From assembly GCF_017312485.1 (NCBI RefSeq), contig NZ_BMBA01000002.1, positions 1 to 64,000 on the forward strand: DNA of 64,000 bases. Reading direction: 5' to 3'. Shown here in pieces: positions 1 through 7,762 of this stretch. Source of the DNA: Clostridium zeae (GTDB taxonomy: Bacteria > Bacillota > Clostridia > Clostridiales > Clostridiaceae). A program made the position numbers and the translations under genes. Position 1 is the first letter of the stretch, and each line of letters opens with the position of its first letter. The notes beneath the pieces are model-generated. The model worked only from the letters and a program-made list of their open reading frames with translations, was not told the origin of the DNA and did not search any database.

Positions 1-276
<276 letters not shown>

Positions 277-417
277 AAGTTTAATCATAGCTTACTTACT
301 TAGTAAGTCTTTTTTTCAAAAGAATTGCTGGTTTAGTTTAAGTCTAGTTTTAGACTTTGTTTATCTTCTCTGTTTAATTTTCAAAGACCAAGTTTGTTTC
401 GCTGTTTTTCTGACAGC
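277..417 (-). other. 16S rRNA transcribed leader with boxA-like motif
   Basis: This is the spacer between the rrn promoter and mature 16S. On the minus strand it contains GGTCTTTGAAAATTAAACAG (about 371-390), which matches the boxA antitermination motif seen before Firmicute rRNA genes. Short inverted repeats, such as the AGACTT/AAGTCT-type segments near 340-356, may form the 5' side of the 16S processing stem. The pairing 3' strand lies outside the window. Confidence 0.7.
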
Positions 418-423
418 TTTTAT

Positions 424-452
424 ATCTTACCATCGTAAGATTTCTTTGTCAA
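424..452 (-). promoter_or_regulatory. rrn promoter (consensus -35/-10)
   Basis: On the minus strand TTGACA (447-452), a 17-bp spacer and TAAGAT (424-429) form a near-consensus vegetative promoter. The expected transcription start is near 417. The -10 lies in a perfect 7-bp inverted repeat (ATCTTAC at 424-430, GTAAGAT at 435-441). DNA upstream of the -35 is A/T-rich, like an UP element. No second promoter is convincing between 453 and 700. Confidence 0.85.
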
Positions 453-697
453 CACATTTTTAAAACTTTTTTAAATTCAATTTAAATTTCGTTTTAAAAC
501 TTTGTGTTATTTTGTCGAATTGTGTTACAGCGACATAGACTATGATATCACATCAATTGATGCTCAATAATATGTAATATGTCCTGAGAGCAATTTACTT
601 ATACATTTTTTTAATATATCTCCATATTCCTAAATATTTCACTAATTGATACACTTGGAAGTGTTTTCGCCTAAATATTGTTACTAAACAAACTATA

Positions 698-728
698 AAG
701 CACTATGAACGTAATATTCATAGTACTT
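698..728 (-). terminator. Probable terminator of the DedA/PAP2 gene
   Basis: A 12-bp stem with one wobble pair (AAGCACTATGAA at 698-709 against TTCATAGTACTT at 717-728) has a 7-nt loop. It lies about 45 bp past the stop of the minus-strand gene at 774. The following T-rich stretch is short, so termination strength is uncertain. Confidence 0.5.
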
Positions 729-773
729 TTATACTGTTACCTCTGATATTTCATATAAGGATGTTTTTCTTTA

Positions 774-2060
774 TTAAATTTTAGGCAATATACGATAGCA
801 TTCTAATAATATAATATTCAAGGTAAGCCATAGTACGCCAAAAACATACCCAGCATAAATATCACTGGGATATTGGACTTGATAAAATAGAACACTTATT
901 CCACTAAAGAGACAAATTACTATAGTTATAACTACAGCTGATATCCTAAGCCAATTAATCTTCGTATGGCGTAATATAAGGAAACATACAAATCCATATG
1001 CAACTATAGCCATCAAAGATTGCTCACTAGGGAAAGTATATTTAATATTTTCTGTGAATGATACCCCAAATGGTCCCATACGTTTAAAAGCAAGTCTTAA
1101 TAAAGTTTGCAAAGCCTCTCCACCTAAAATAGTGAAAAATGCAAACCTAATTTCAAGAAACTTATCTATACCTTTTATCATGATAAATACAATAGTACAA
1201 ACAATAACTAATATTAATGCAATTAAAGAAGTTAGATAATAAAACACGCTCATCAAGAATCGCCAATTTTCAGTAAAGATTATTTTCATAAGATAGCTTG
1301 CAATTGTATCAAATTGATTGAATTCATTAGATAAAAAATCTTCAATGACACCTATTAGAAGAGCAAAAAAAGCAATGAAGACAACAGCAACACCTAACAT
1401 TGCAGCTTTGATCTTGCCAAAGGAATTGAATGTCTTCATAGCCTTTCTAAGTATTCTCACAGTAGCTTCGATAATCTGTTGCTTATGACTCTTATACAAA
1501 TAAATAATTACTATAACTATAGATATAATCAACCCACCTATGATTAGATATTGAGTAATTAGTCTATGATACCTTTCCCACTTTGTCCCTAAAAGTTTAC
1601 CTAATGAAATAAATGTCGTAGACCATAATATAGCTCCTATGTAAGAATTCAAAGCAAACTTCTTATATGAAATTTCCGTTATACCTGAAAAATATCCTGT
1701 AATATGTCTAACACCTGGTATGAAATATGATATGATTAACAATCTATTTCCATACTTATTAAACCATACTGAAGTTTTTTCCAATCCCCTCGGTCCAAGA
1801 TGTATAAAATGACCATATCGTTTAAAGAAACGAACACCTAATCTATTTCCGATAAAATACGAAATTGTTACCCCAATAATTGCTCCAATTGATGCAATTG
1901 TAATACTAAAGAACCAATTTAATTTTTGCTGATTTACAAGAAATCCGCAATATGTCATAAGAAGTTCACCAGGTAGTGGAAACGCAATTAATTCTAACAC
2001 TAATGCAACTAACAAAACTATATATCCATAATGATCAAGTAGTCCAGTTATATACTGCAT
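774..2060 (-). CDS. DedA-family membrane protein fused to a degenerate PAP2 domain
   Basis: Residues 1-200 are a DedA/VTT domain (polytopic, with the typical FPLPGE segment near residue 27 and FIPGVRHITGYFSG near 113), a family linked to lipid flipping and proton-motive-force maintenance. Residues about 260-425 match the membrane PAP2 phosphatase fold. The catalytic signature is broken. PSGH is P344-S345-E346-Q347, and SRx5Hx3D has S389-V390, Gln396 and Asp400, so the nucleophile His and the key Arg are gone. DedA-PAP2 fusions are known; an inactive PAP2 half is the odd point. The start has a good ribosome site (GGAGG, 9 nt upstream). Cytoplasmic membrane location is inferred from about 10 hydrophobic segments. 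Confidence 0.85.
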   Translation of the reverse strand: MQYITGLLDHYGYIVLLVALVLELIAFPLPGELLMTYCGFLVNQQKLNWFFSITIASIGAIIGVTISYFIGNRLGVRFFKRYGHFIHLGPRGLEKTSVWFNKYGNRLLIISYFIPGVRHITGYFSGITEISYKKFALNSYIGAILWSTTFISLGKLLGTKWERYHRLITQYLIIGGLIISIVIVIIYLYKSHKQQIIEATVRILRKAMKTFNSFGKIKAAMLGVAVVFIAFFALLIGVIEDFLSNEFNQFDTIASYLMKIIFTENWRFLMSVFYYLTSLIALILVIVCTIVFIMIKGIDKFLEIRFAFFTILGGEALQTLLRLAFKRMGPFGVSFTENIKYTFPSEQSLMAIVAYGFVCFLILRHTKINWLRISAVVITIVICLFSGISVLFYQVQYPSDIYAGYVFGVLWLTLNIILLECYRILPKI

Positions 2061-2535
2061 TTCTCATTCCTCCATGATTTAACTTTTATAAATTCATTCT
2101 AAGTACTAGTTATAATTTTTGTAACACTAAATCTTATCTATGCATTTGTAGACAGATTGTCCATCTAGTATATTAATTATTTTATTATTAATCATAATAC
2201 TTGCTAAAGCTGATACATTATTGACTATTTAATATTTATATTATATACCTTTTCCTGCAGGGCTATCCTATTTAAAATTTTTATACATTTATCTTTTTAG
2301 AATGTGCCTAATGAAAATCCAACAGACAGCCATTTTTTATTCTATGACCTAAAGCCTATTCAAGTTTATTAACTTTACTAACTTTTATTAGCATAAAAAT
2401 TATATACTTTCTCAAATTTGTAGCAAAAAAAATAAGGCCATTGGCTAAATTGAAAAAAATAATTAGCTATTGGCTTTATTCTAGGAATAAATACTATTCA
2501 TATTTTTAAATTTATTGACGTCATTCATGGAACAT
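2061..2535. other. Intergenic DNA, no gene seen
   Basis: AT-rich spacer between two minus-strand genes. Apart from the terminator at 2425-2480 I see no ORF with a ribosome site and no repeat copy. A promoter for the DedA/PAP2 gene must lie in its lower part, but no -35/-10 pair stands out. Confidence 0.6.
2425..2480 (-). terminator. Intrinsic terminator of the FAD oxidoreductase gene
   Basis: The arms are AATAAGGCCATTGGCTAA (2431-2448) and TTAGCTATTGGCTTTATT (2463-2480), nearly complementary over 18 bp. Read on the minus strand, the stem is followed by a run of eight T (2425-2432). It lies 55 bp beyond the stop codon at 2536. Confidence 0.8.
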
Positions 2536-3657
2536 TTATCTGTTATTACTATATTCTTTGTAATTGTTCCATAATCGTATAACAGGTGTTGATAGCTTCA
2601 TTAAATCAATACCATTTTCATTGTCGCATATTTTATCAATTATAGAATCGAGAATTCTATTATCTAAATTTTTAATATTTGCATCCATTTGCTCATTAGT
2701 TTGACTCTCCAAAAATCTTCTCAGAGTCAGGGAGTGATTGTAATTTTCGAACAATGGTTTAGTTAATTCTTCATAAACTCCTATATTACAAATATCGTAG
2801 GCTGCATATACACCAGTTAAAACAGCCACAAATTGTCCAAACCCAAGTCCAGGTGATATGGTACCAAAACAATTCCCAACAAAATATGTATTGTCTAGCT
2901 TGGCTTTATTACATATCCCCATCATGTATCTAGTAATTTCAAATTTATCTGTAATTTTAAAATTTTGCTTTAGATCCTTACTTACTAAGTTATAAGCTTT
3001 TTCCCACATTACTTCTATATCTAATTTTATGTTATCTGGATAATCTGGATAAGCAATAACTATATTTCCTTCTTTTTCAGAGAATGGGATAACCCAAATA
3101 TATCCTTTAGGTATTACGTCATAGTTAAACCATACGTGTGGATTACTGGTCACAAAGTTTCCTTCAACTGTAGCACCTTTTATGGTTACTGTTAAATCAC
3201 ACTTATAATTTCCTATACCTGCTGCATATTGCCCATCACCTGTTGCCAATACCACATTATCAAAATGCTTACATAAATATGGATAATCATATGTGGAATT
3301 AAAATTAATCTTAGATTTTACTTGTCTAGCTAATTGACTCTCATATGAATCATTATGTCGTCCTCTTATATTCGTATATCCAATCTTTCCTTCAATGTTC
3401 CCTATTTCATTTTTAGAATGAATAGTCAGTTTTTTAACGCGGTCTATAGGATCCATATTGATATGGTAATTTTCCGAAATATGTTCAATTGTATCTTTAA
3501 CAGGTCTATTTAAAATATTAAACATAGCCTCAGAATTTATGAATCTATCTCCTACCCTACTGCGACTTTCAAAAATCATTGGTGTAATTCCATGTTTTTC
3601 TAAGGTTATAGCACAAGAAAGTCCTGCCATTCCAGCTCCCATAATAGCAACTTTCAT
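2536..3657 (-). CDS. FAD-dependent oxidoreductase, geranylgeranyl reductase-like
   Basis: The N-terminus is a Rossmann dinucleotide-binding motif (MKVAIMGAGMAGLSCA, GxGxxG at residues 7-12) with the acidic residue of strand 2 at FES (29-31). A second FAD-contact region, YFVGNCFGTISPGLGFGQ, lies near residues 268-285. The middle part resembles the lycopene cyclase/geranylgeranyl reductase group of flavoproteins. Substrate cannot be told. The length (373 aa) fits that group. A strong ribosome site (GAGGAGG) lies 7 nt before ATG. It is a single-gene unit ended by the terminator at 2425-2480. Confidence 0.75.
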   Translation of the reverse strand: MKVAIMGAGMAGLSCAITLEKHGITPMIFESRSRVGDRFINSEAMFNILNRPVKDTIEHISENYHINMDPIDRVKKLTIHSKNEIGNIEGKIGYTNIRGRHNDSYESQLARQVKSKINFNSTYDYPYLCKHFDNVVLATGDGQYAAGIGNYKCDLTVTIKGATVEGNFVTSNPHVWFNYDVIPKGYIWVIPFSEKEGNIVIAYPDYPDNIKLDIEVMWEKAYNLVSKDLKQNFKITDKFEITRYMMGICNKAKLDNTYFVGNCFGTISPGLGFGQFVAVLTGVYAAYDICNIGVYEELTKPLFENYNHSLTLRRFLESQTNEQMDANIKNLDNRILDSIIDKICDNENGIDLMKLSTPVIRLWNNYKEYSNNR

Positions 3658-3866
3658 CTACAACACCTCCTCAATATATAGAAAATTTTTTAACTTTTCA
3701 TTTACACCTATAAAAGAACAAGTACATATAACTAAACTAATATACTTAAGTTTTTATATAAGATTTTTTCCTCTATAGTGTTTACTTTATTAATATTCCT
3801 ATACATTGACATTTCAAACAACTTTTTTTGCGATTTAAAAACTTTCAGGAGTATAATTTTCTGCTA

Positions 3867-4454
3867 TTACTTATGCTCTCCCCACTTACATTCGGTAATC
3901 TCCATTTCAGTAAAGGTAGCTTTAAAAGAAGACTTCTCTGGACTGCAAGCATATATCCCAAACCTAATATTCTCTGAACCTTCAAAAAGGTGACATATTC
4001 TCATTTGTTTATAATTTATCCCATCATTGGAACATTCGATACAAAAATCACTTTCACGACGGCTTAATCTGTAGTACATAGATTTTATATCTGCTGCAAT
4101 GTCAGTAGTAGCCCAATCTGAATAACCATGGTTAGTTACTACACTGCCAAGTCTTTGATAATGATCATTTTCATATTCTATAGACGCCTTTAACCAGTTG
4201 TCACTATCTTGATAAAGCACTATTCCACACTGATCAAATCGGTGCTTACTTTCAAATTCTGTCTTAACACTAAAAGAGAAAAATTTCTCATTGGTTTCCA
4301 TAACTAAAACAGGTGCATTGTCATTTCTAAAACCATAGTAAGTCCTCTGCCATAAATCTGTACCTGGTTCAGTGATCATAACTATTTTGTCTTGCTCCAC
4401 TGATTTTTCTTCTAATTCTCTTATCCAAAATAATTCTTTAACATCAAATTTCAT
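3867..4454 (-). CDS. DUF1349 (YesU-like) concanavalin-fold protein
   Basis: 195 aa, no signal peptide and no membrane segment. The sequence (FRNDNAPVL near 42, CGIVLYQDSDNWLKASIEYE near 76-95, IRFGIYACSPE near 163) matches the DUF1349/YesU family. This family has a concanavalin-like beta sandwich and is often found with carbohydrate genes. No enzyme activity is established for these short cytosolic forms, and no sugar gene adjoins here. GGGTGGGAG lies 7 nt before ATG. Family call is fairly sure, role unknown. Confidence 0.75.
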   Translation of the reverse strand: MKFDVKELFWIRELEEKSVEQDKIVMITEPGTDLWQRTYYGFRNDNAPVLVMETNEKFFSFSVKTEFESKHRFDQCGIVLYQDSDNWLKASIEYENDHYQRLGSVVTNHGYSDWATTDIAADIKSMYYRLSRRESDFCIECSNDGINYKQMRICHLFEGSENIRFGIYACSPEKSSFKATFTEMEITECKWGEHK

Positions 4455-4645
4455 TATTTTCTCCCACCCTTTTAGCCAAATATTTTAATATTAACTTAAG
4501 CTTTTAACACAACTTATTATACCATAAACTAGCAATTCAATTTTTGTATACTATCACTCCAGAGTTAATCTTACTTAATACATATATAAATTAAAGAAGG
4601 AAAACATAAAAAGAAGTAGTTAGAATTATTCTGGAGGTTATCATA

Positions 4646-4855
4646 ATGAAAAAAAGTCATATAGACATGGAAAAACTTAATAGAATAGCTGAAGGTGAGC
4701 ATTTTGAATTCAGGAATGTTGTCTCTGCCACCTTACCGAAAAATGAACATGCACAAGATGGAGCTATTTTTAATAGAGAAGTCGAAGAAGGAGTCTATAG
4801 AAACATTGTTGTTATAAATGAAGATGTAGATCATGTAAGATATAAAAAGGTTTGA
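4646..4855 (+). CDS. Small hypothetical protein
   Basis: 69 codons with a strong ribosome site (CTGGAGG, 8 nt before ATG) and its own terminator just after the stop, so it is very likely expressed. The protein is soluble and acidic, rich in Glu, His and Val, with no Cys and no hydrophobic segment. I do not recognise the family. It is one of the few plus-strand genes and stands alone between two minus-strand genes. Confidence 0.65.
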   Translation: MKKSHIDMEKLNRIAEGEHFEFRNVVSATLPKNEHAQDGAIFNREVEEGVYRNIVVINEDVDHVRYKKV

Positions 4856-4865
4856 TCTATGTATG

Positions 4866-4898
4866 GTGAGTGGAACTTCTAATTCTGCTCACTTTTTA
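4866..4898 (+). terminator. Terminator of the 69-aa gene
   Basis: GTGAG (4866-4870) pairs with CTCAC (4888-4892), and GAA/TTC pairs inside after a small internal loop. A T-run (TTTTTATAATT) follows. It begins 11 nt after the plus-strand stop codon. Confidence 0.65.
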
Positions 4899-4943
4899 TA
4901 ATTATCCTAAGCAATATTTATTGTAAAATATATCTTAAATGTT

Positions 4944-5036
4944 TTAACGTATCATATAAGTAATCACAAATAATACCCCAATACTTATCACTCCGATAAA
5001 CATGCCTATTTTAACCTTTATAATATGAAACCTACT
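4944..5036 (-). pseudogene. In-frame extension after the stop of the small membrane gene
   Basis: Directly after the TAG stop of the gene at 5037, the same reading frame stays open for 30 codons to a TAA. It encodes another membrane-like helix (KVKIGMFIGVISIGVLFVIT). No good ribosome site precedes an ATG in this part. It may be the former C-terminal helix of a four-helix protein split by a nonsense change, or a separate tiny gene with a weak start. Confidence 0.35.
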
Positions 5037-5321
5037 CTATCCCATACTACTAACAGTAAATATTATAAATCCCGCTGCTAGAAGTAATAGTACTACAATA
5101 ATTGTTGTAATAAGCAATAATATATACAATACTTTAATCTCACTTCTTTTCAAAACAATAGACAATATTATAGAAATTATAATATCTCCTACCCACAAAA
5201 TGTAACCTAATGTATTATCTAAGATTTTCCAGTTAAAAACCCAGAAATATGTTATCAGTAGATTTAAAACTATAAACAGTAATCCTACCAATTTTATTTT
5301 CTTATTAGTTACCATAATCAT
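5037..5321 (-). CDS. Small membrane protein
   Basis: 94 aa with three strongly hydrophobic segments (about residues 11-30, 38-56 and 64-90). No family is recognised. GAGGAG lies 4 nt before the first ATG and 10 nt before the in-frame third codon ATG, so either may start translation. A further in-frame helix is encoded after the TAG stop (4944-5036). Confidence 0.55.
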   Translation of the reverse strand: MIMVTNKKIKLVGLLFIVLNLLITYFWVFNWKILDNTLGYILWVGDIIISIILSIVLKRSEIKVLYILLLITTIIVVLLLLAAGFIIFTVSSMG

Positions 5322-5581
5322 TCAACTCCTCTTTTAATGCAAATGTACAATAATAAAGTTATGCATTCAATTTATCCTATATAACCTCATACGATAGCAG
5401 TTTAAAAAAGTTACGGAATATGTAGAATAACTTTCAAACCTTCCAAGTATAAAATCAATAAACCTTATGCATAATAAAACAAAAGTCTATGGCACTATAT
5501 TCCTGCAATAAAAATTTACGTAATGTTAAAGCACCTTGTTGAGATTTCACCATAAACGTTAAGAGAGGACGCCGATTAAAT

Positions 5582-5656
5582 ATGATAAGCATAACTAAAC
5601 TATTATATGATTCTACCAATTATTGGAATAGCTTAAGATATGTAGAAGGAGATTGA
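5582..5656 (+). pseudogene. Possible remnant of a radical SAM protein N-terminus
   Basis: A 24-codon ORF reads MISITKLLYDSTNYWNSLRY and then stops after four more residues. From memory this pattern (MISxTKLL...xxLRY) opens clostridial NirJ/heme-d1-type radical SAM proteins. The CxxxCxxC part that should follow about 35 residues later is absent. The match is short, so this is only a suggestion. The orphan hairpin at 5757-5786 could be the lost gene's terminator. Confidence 0.3.
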
Positions 5657-5756
5657 TAATCACTTAATTTCATCACGCTACTTTAAAATTATCACCTTGA
5701 TTTTCCATGACATTAATTGTATAATAATAGTGTTTTAAAAATTTTTTCACAAAACC

Positions 5757-5786
5757 GAGCTAGATTGAATTTATTCAATCTAGCTC
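5757..5786. terminator. Orphan perfect hairpin
   Basis: GAGCTAGATTGAA and TTCAATCTAGCTC form a perfect 13-bp stem with a TTTA loop. No intact gene ends nearby on either strand. On the minus strand a T-rich tract follows (GGTTTTGTGAAAAAATTTTT); on the plus strand there is no good T-run. Confidence 0.5.
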
Positions 5787-5950
5787 ACTCCATTTATAAA
5801 GCACTTTTTGTACTTTCATTTCAACAAATCCTTTCACTCTTTTATAACTTCTTTTTTTAGTAAAGATGTTTCTCTTTAATCCTTAGATTCTAAACTAAAA
5901 TTTCTATGAATCTACGAATTTTTATTTAACTAAATTTCAAATAAAATAAG

Positions 5951-5992
5951 AATAACCAATTACCATATCTTATTATCAGGTAATTGGTTATT
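5951..5992 (-). terminator. Terminator-like hairpin downstream of the hemerythrin gene
   Basis: AATAACCAATTAC (5951-5963) and GTAATTGGTTATT (5980-5992) form a perfect 13-bp stem. T-rich DNA follows on both strands. The same stem sequence recurs as the spoIVA terminator at 7709-7745. Confidence 0.7.
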
Positions 5993-6014
5993 TATTTTAA
6001 CTAGAATAGTTATG

Positions 6015-6109
6015 GATGTACCGCTTCATAATAAAATTTATATTTTCAAATTCTCCTCTCAGAACCTAGAGGAGTTTTGAAAATACTTTTTGGATTGAAG
6101 TGGTACATC
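6015..6109. repeat. Dispersed palindromic repeat A, full copy 1
   Basis: 95 bp. Terminal inverted repeats are GATGTACCGCTTCA (6015) and TGAAGTGGTACATC (to 6109). Inside, TTTTCAAA...TTTTGAAA and CTCCTCT...AGAGGAG form a central hairpin with loop CAGAACCT. Other copies are at 15264-15357 and 29833-29928, with decayed ones elsewhere. This copy lies 13 bp from the 3' end of the hemerythrin gene. Confidence 0.85.
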
Positions 6110-6121
6110 TTTACATATGTA

Positions 6122-6517
6122 CTATTTTGCGTTTACGTATTCTCTGTCTTTTTCCATTATGTGCTCTTTAATCCATATAACTATAAAATCTAATAAATCT
6201 TGAACATATTTATCTTGATTTGAATCAACATCATTTAGGTTAACATTGCTTACCTTTTGAATAAAGGAATCATGTTCAATCTTATGAGTAAATAATTTCT
6301 TGTAGCCTATGCTTGCAAGATATTCTTCTTCAGCAGAAAAGTGAAACTGAGCATAGTCTTTCAACTCTACTATTATCTCCATTATTCTATCGTACTTGTC
6401 CACATAAAAATCATTCTTTAAAAGCTCATAGCCTTTATTAGCTATTTCAAATAACTTCTTGTGCTCATTGTCTATTTTTTCCATACCAAGTTCAAATTCA
6501 GGTTTCCAATTAAACAT
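6122..6517 (-). CDS. Bacteriohemerythrin
   Basis: 131 aa, a single hemerythrin domain. The di-iron ligands are all visible: His19, His59 and Glu63 (HFSAE), His78 and His82 (HKIEH), His119 and Asp124 (HIMEKD). These proteins bind O2 reversibly; in anaerobes they are thought to buffer or deliver oxygen. Length is the family norm. GAGG-type ribosome site 9 nt before ATG. Its 3' end is followed at once by repeat A and then a hairpin. Confidence 0.92.
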   Translation of the reverse strand: MFNWKPEFELGMEKIDNEHKKLFEIANKGYELLKNDFYVDKYDRIMEIIVELKDYAQFHFSAEEEYLASIGYKKLFTHKIEHDSFIQKVSNVNLNDVDSNQDKYVQDLLDFIVIWIKEHIMEKDREYVNAK

Positions 6518-6645
6518 TATATACGCTCCTCTTTTAATAATTATTATTACTAATTAGTATAACACTTCCAGCTGAAAATTGCTGTAACAAAAAGCACACT
6601 TACATTAAATATTTTATCAAATTTAGGCTAACTATGATAAATTTG

Positions 6646-7539
6646 TTAATATTTTGAGTATTTGATTACTCCATCCTCTATTTGCAAACTTATACTTCCA
6701 ATTTCGCTTAAATATTCAACATAGGGCCTTAAAAGTCTTTCAATTAATCCATATCTAGCCATAGTATTTATTCTTAAATTGAAGTTTTTAGTAACAGCTG
6801 ATCTAATATGATCCATGGTCATACCATCTTCTATCACTTCATATACCTTTAAGGCTATAGCTTTGTAGAATTCTATATTAGCTCCTATAAGTTCTGTAAT
6901 ATCGTGGTAGATACCTTTATGAGCCACAATGTATTTGCTACATTTTAAATCATAAAGCTTGTGCTTGCTTTTTAAATCTTCACTGACTATATAAGCATAA
7001 GGCAGTTTTGCTCCACTCATAGTTTCATAACTTACTAAAGCATCGCCTAAATAACAAACCTCATCTGGAGTTGTAATGCATATATGAGCAGCACTATGTC
7101 CTGGAGTATGAAAAATATCAAACTTAATTCCACAGACTTCGACAAAACTTTGACTATGAGAAATCATAACATCAGTTTCACAAACCATATGCCCAAACTG
7201 CTCTCTAATCTCAGTTAAGGATAGCATACTATAATATCCTTTTAAATTCACAATAGAGCTACAAAGCATAGCTTCATAAGTTGGCATTGCAATAATACAG
7301 CTATATTTATTCTTAAAATATGTATTATTTCCTATATGGTCTACATGGGCATGAGTACATATTATAGCACGTATTTTCAGATTATTTTCTTCAAGAAGTT
7401 TTTCAATTCCTTGTCTTTCTCCTTTTTCTAAACCTGAATCTAGCATAATTATTTCATTGCTATTTATTTTATAAAAAGGCAGATACGTTCTTCCAGTATC
7501 AATACAAAAAGTATCTCCTTTTACTTCTATTATTTTCAT
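6646..7539 (-). CDS. Metallo-beta-lactamase fold hydrolase
   Basis: 297 aa. The di-metal motif HxHxDH is present at residues 63-68 (HAHVDH), with a later metal His in TPGHSAAH (about 158-165) and Asp in YLGDAL (about 176). The C-terminal third looks like the winged-helix-like tail of YcbL/CwsA-type MBL enzymes. Substrate is unknown. AGGAAT precedes ATG by 7 nt. It stands alone between the hemerythrin and spoIVA genes. Confidence 0.85.
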   Translation of the reverse strand: MKIIEVKGDTFCIDTGRTYLPFYKINSNEIIMLDSGLEKGERQGIEKLLEENNLKIRAIICTHAHVDHIGNNTYFKNKYSCIIAMPTYEAMLCSSIVNLKGYYSMLSLTEIREQFGHMVCETDVMISHSQSFVEVCGIKFDIFHTPGHSAAHICITTPDEVCYLGDALVSYETMSGAKLPYAYIVSEDLKSKHKLYDLKCSKYIVAHKGIYHDITELIGANIEFYKAIALKVYEVIEDGMTMDHIRSAVTKNFNLRINTMARYGLIERLLRPYVEYLSEIGSISLQIEDGVIKYSKY

Positions 7540-7708
7540 ATATTATTCCTAGTATAAAGAGTGTGCTGCATTTTTTTGAGCCACTAAATATATGTTCCCT
7601 TCTTATAAATATACTCTTTTAAGTATTATACTATCTCTCAATATATTTTCAACTCTTACATGCAAAGATTATGAAACCAAAGTATATTTACCTGAAGCTA
7701 CAAATAAA

Positions 7709-7745
7709 ATAACCAATTACACTAACAAATAATGTAATTGGTTAT
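7709..7745 (-). terminator. Terminator of spoIVA
   Basis: ATAACCAATTAC (7709-7720) and GTAATTGGTTAT (7734-7745) form a perfect 12-bp stem, followed on the minus strand by TTTATTTG. It starts 17 bp past the spoIVA stop. Its stem is the same as that at 5951-5992. Confidence 0.8.
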
Positions 7746-7762
7746 ATCGTTTAATTAATTTA

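Larger units (their letters stand above)
5322..6121. other. Long gene-poor stretch with remnants and repeats
   Basis: 800 bp without an intact gene. It holds a short gene remnant (5582-5656), a fragment like the end of repeat family B (about 5529-5552, AAAGCACCTTGTTGAGATTT), an orphan 13-bp hairpin (5757-5786), a terminator (5951-5992) and a full repeat A copy (6015-6109). The rest is plain AT-rich DNA. It looks like a decayed gene neighbourhood. Confidence 0.6.
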
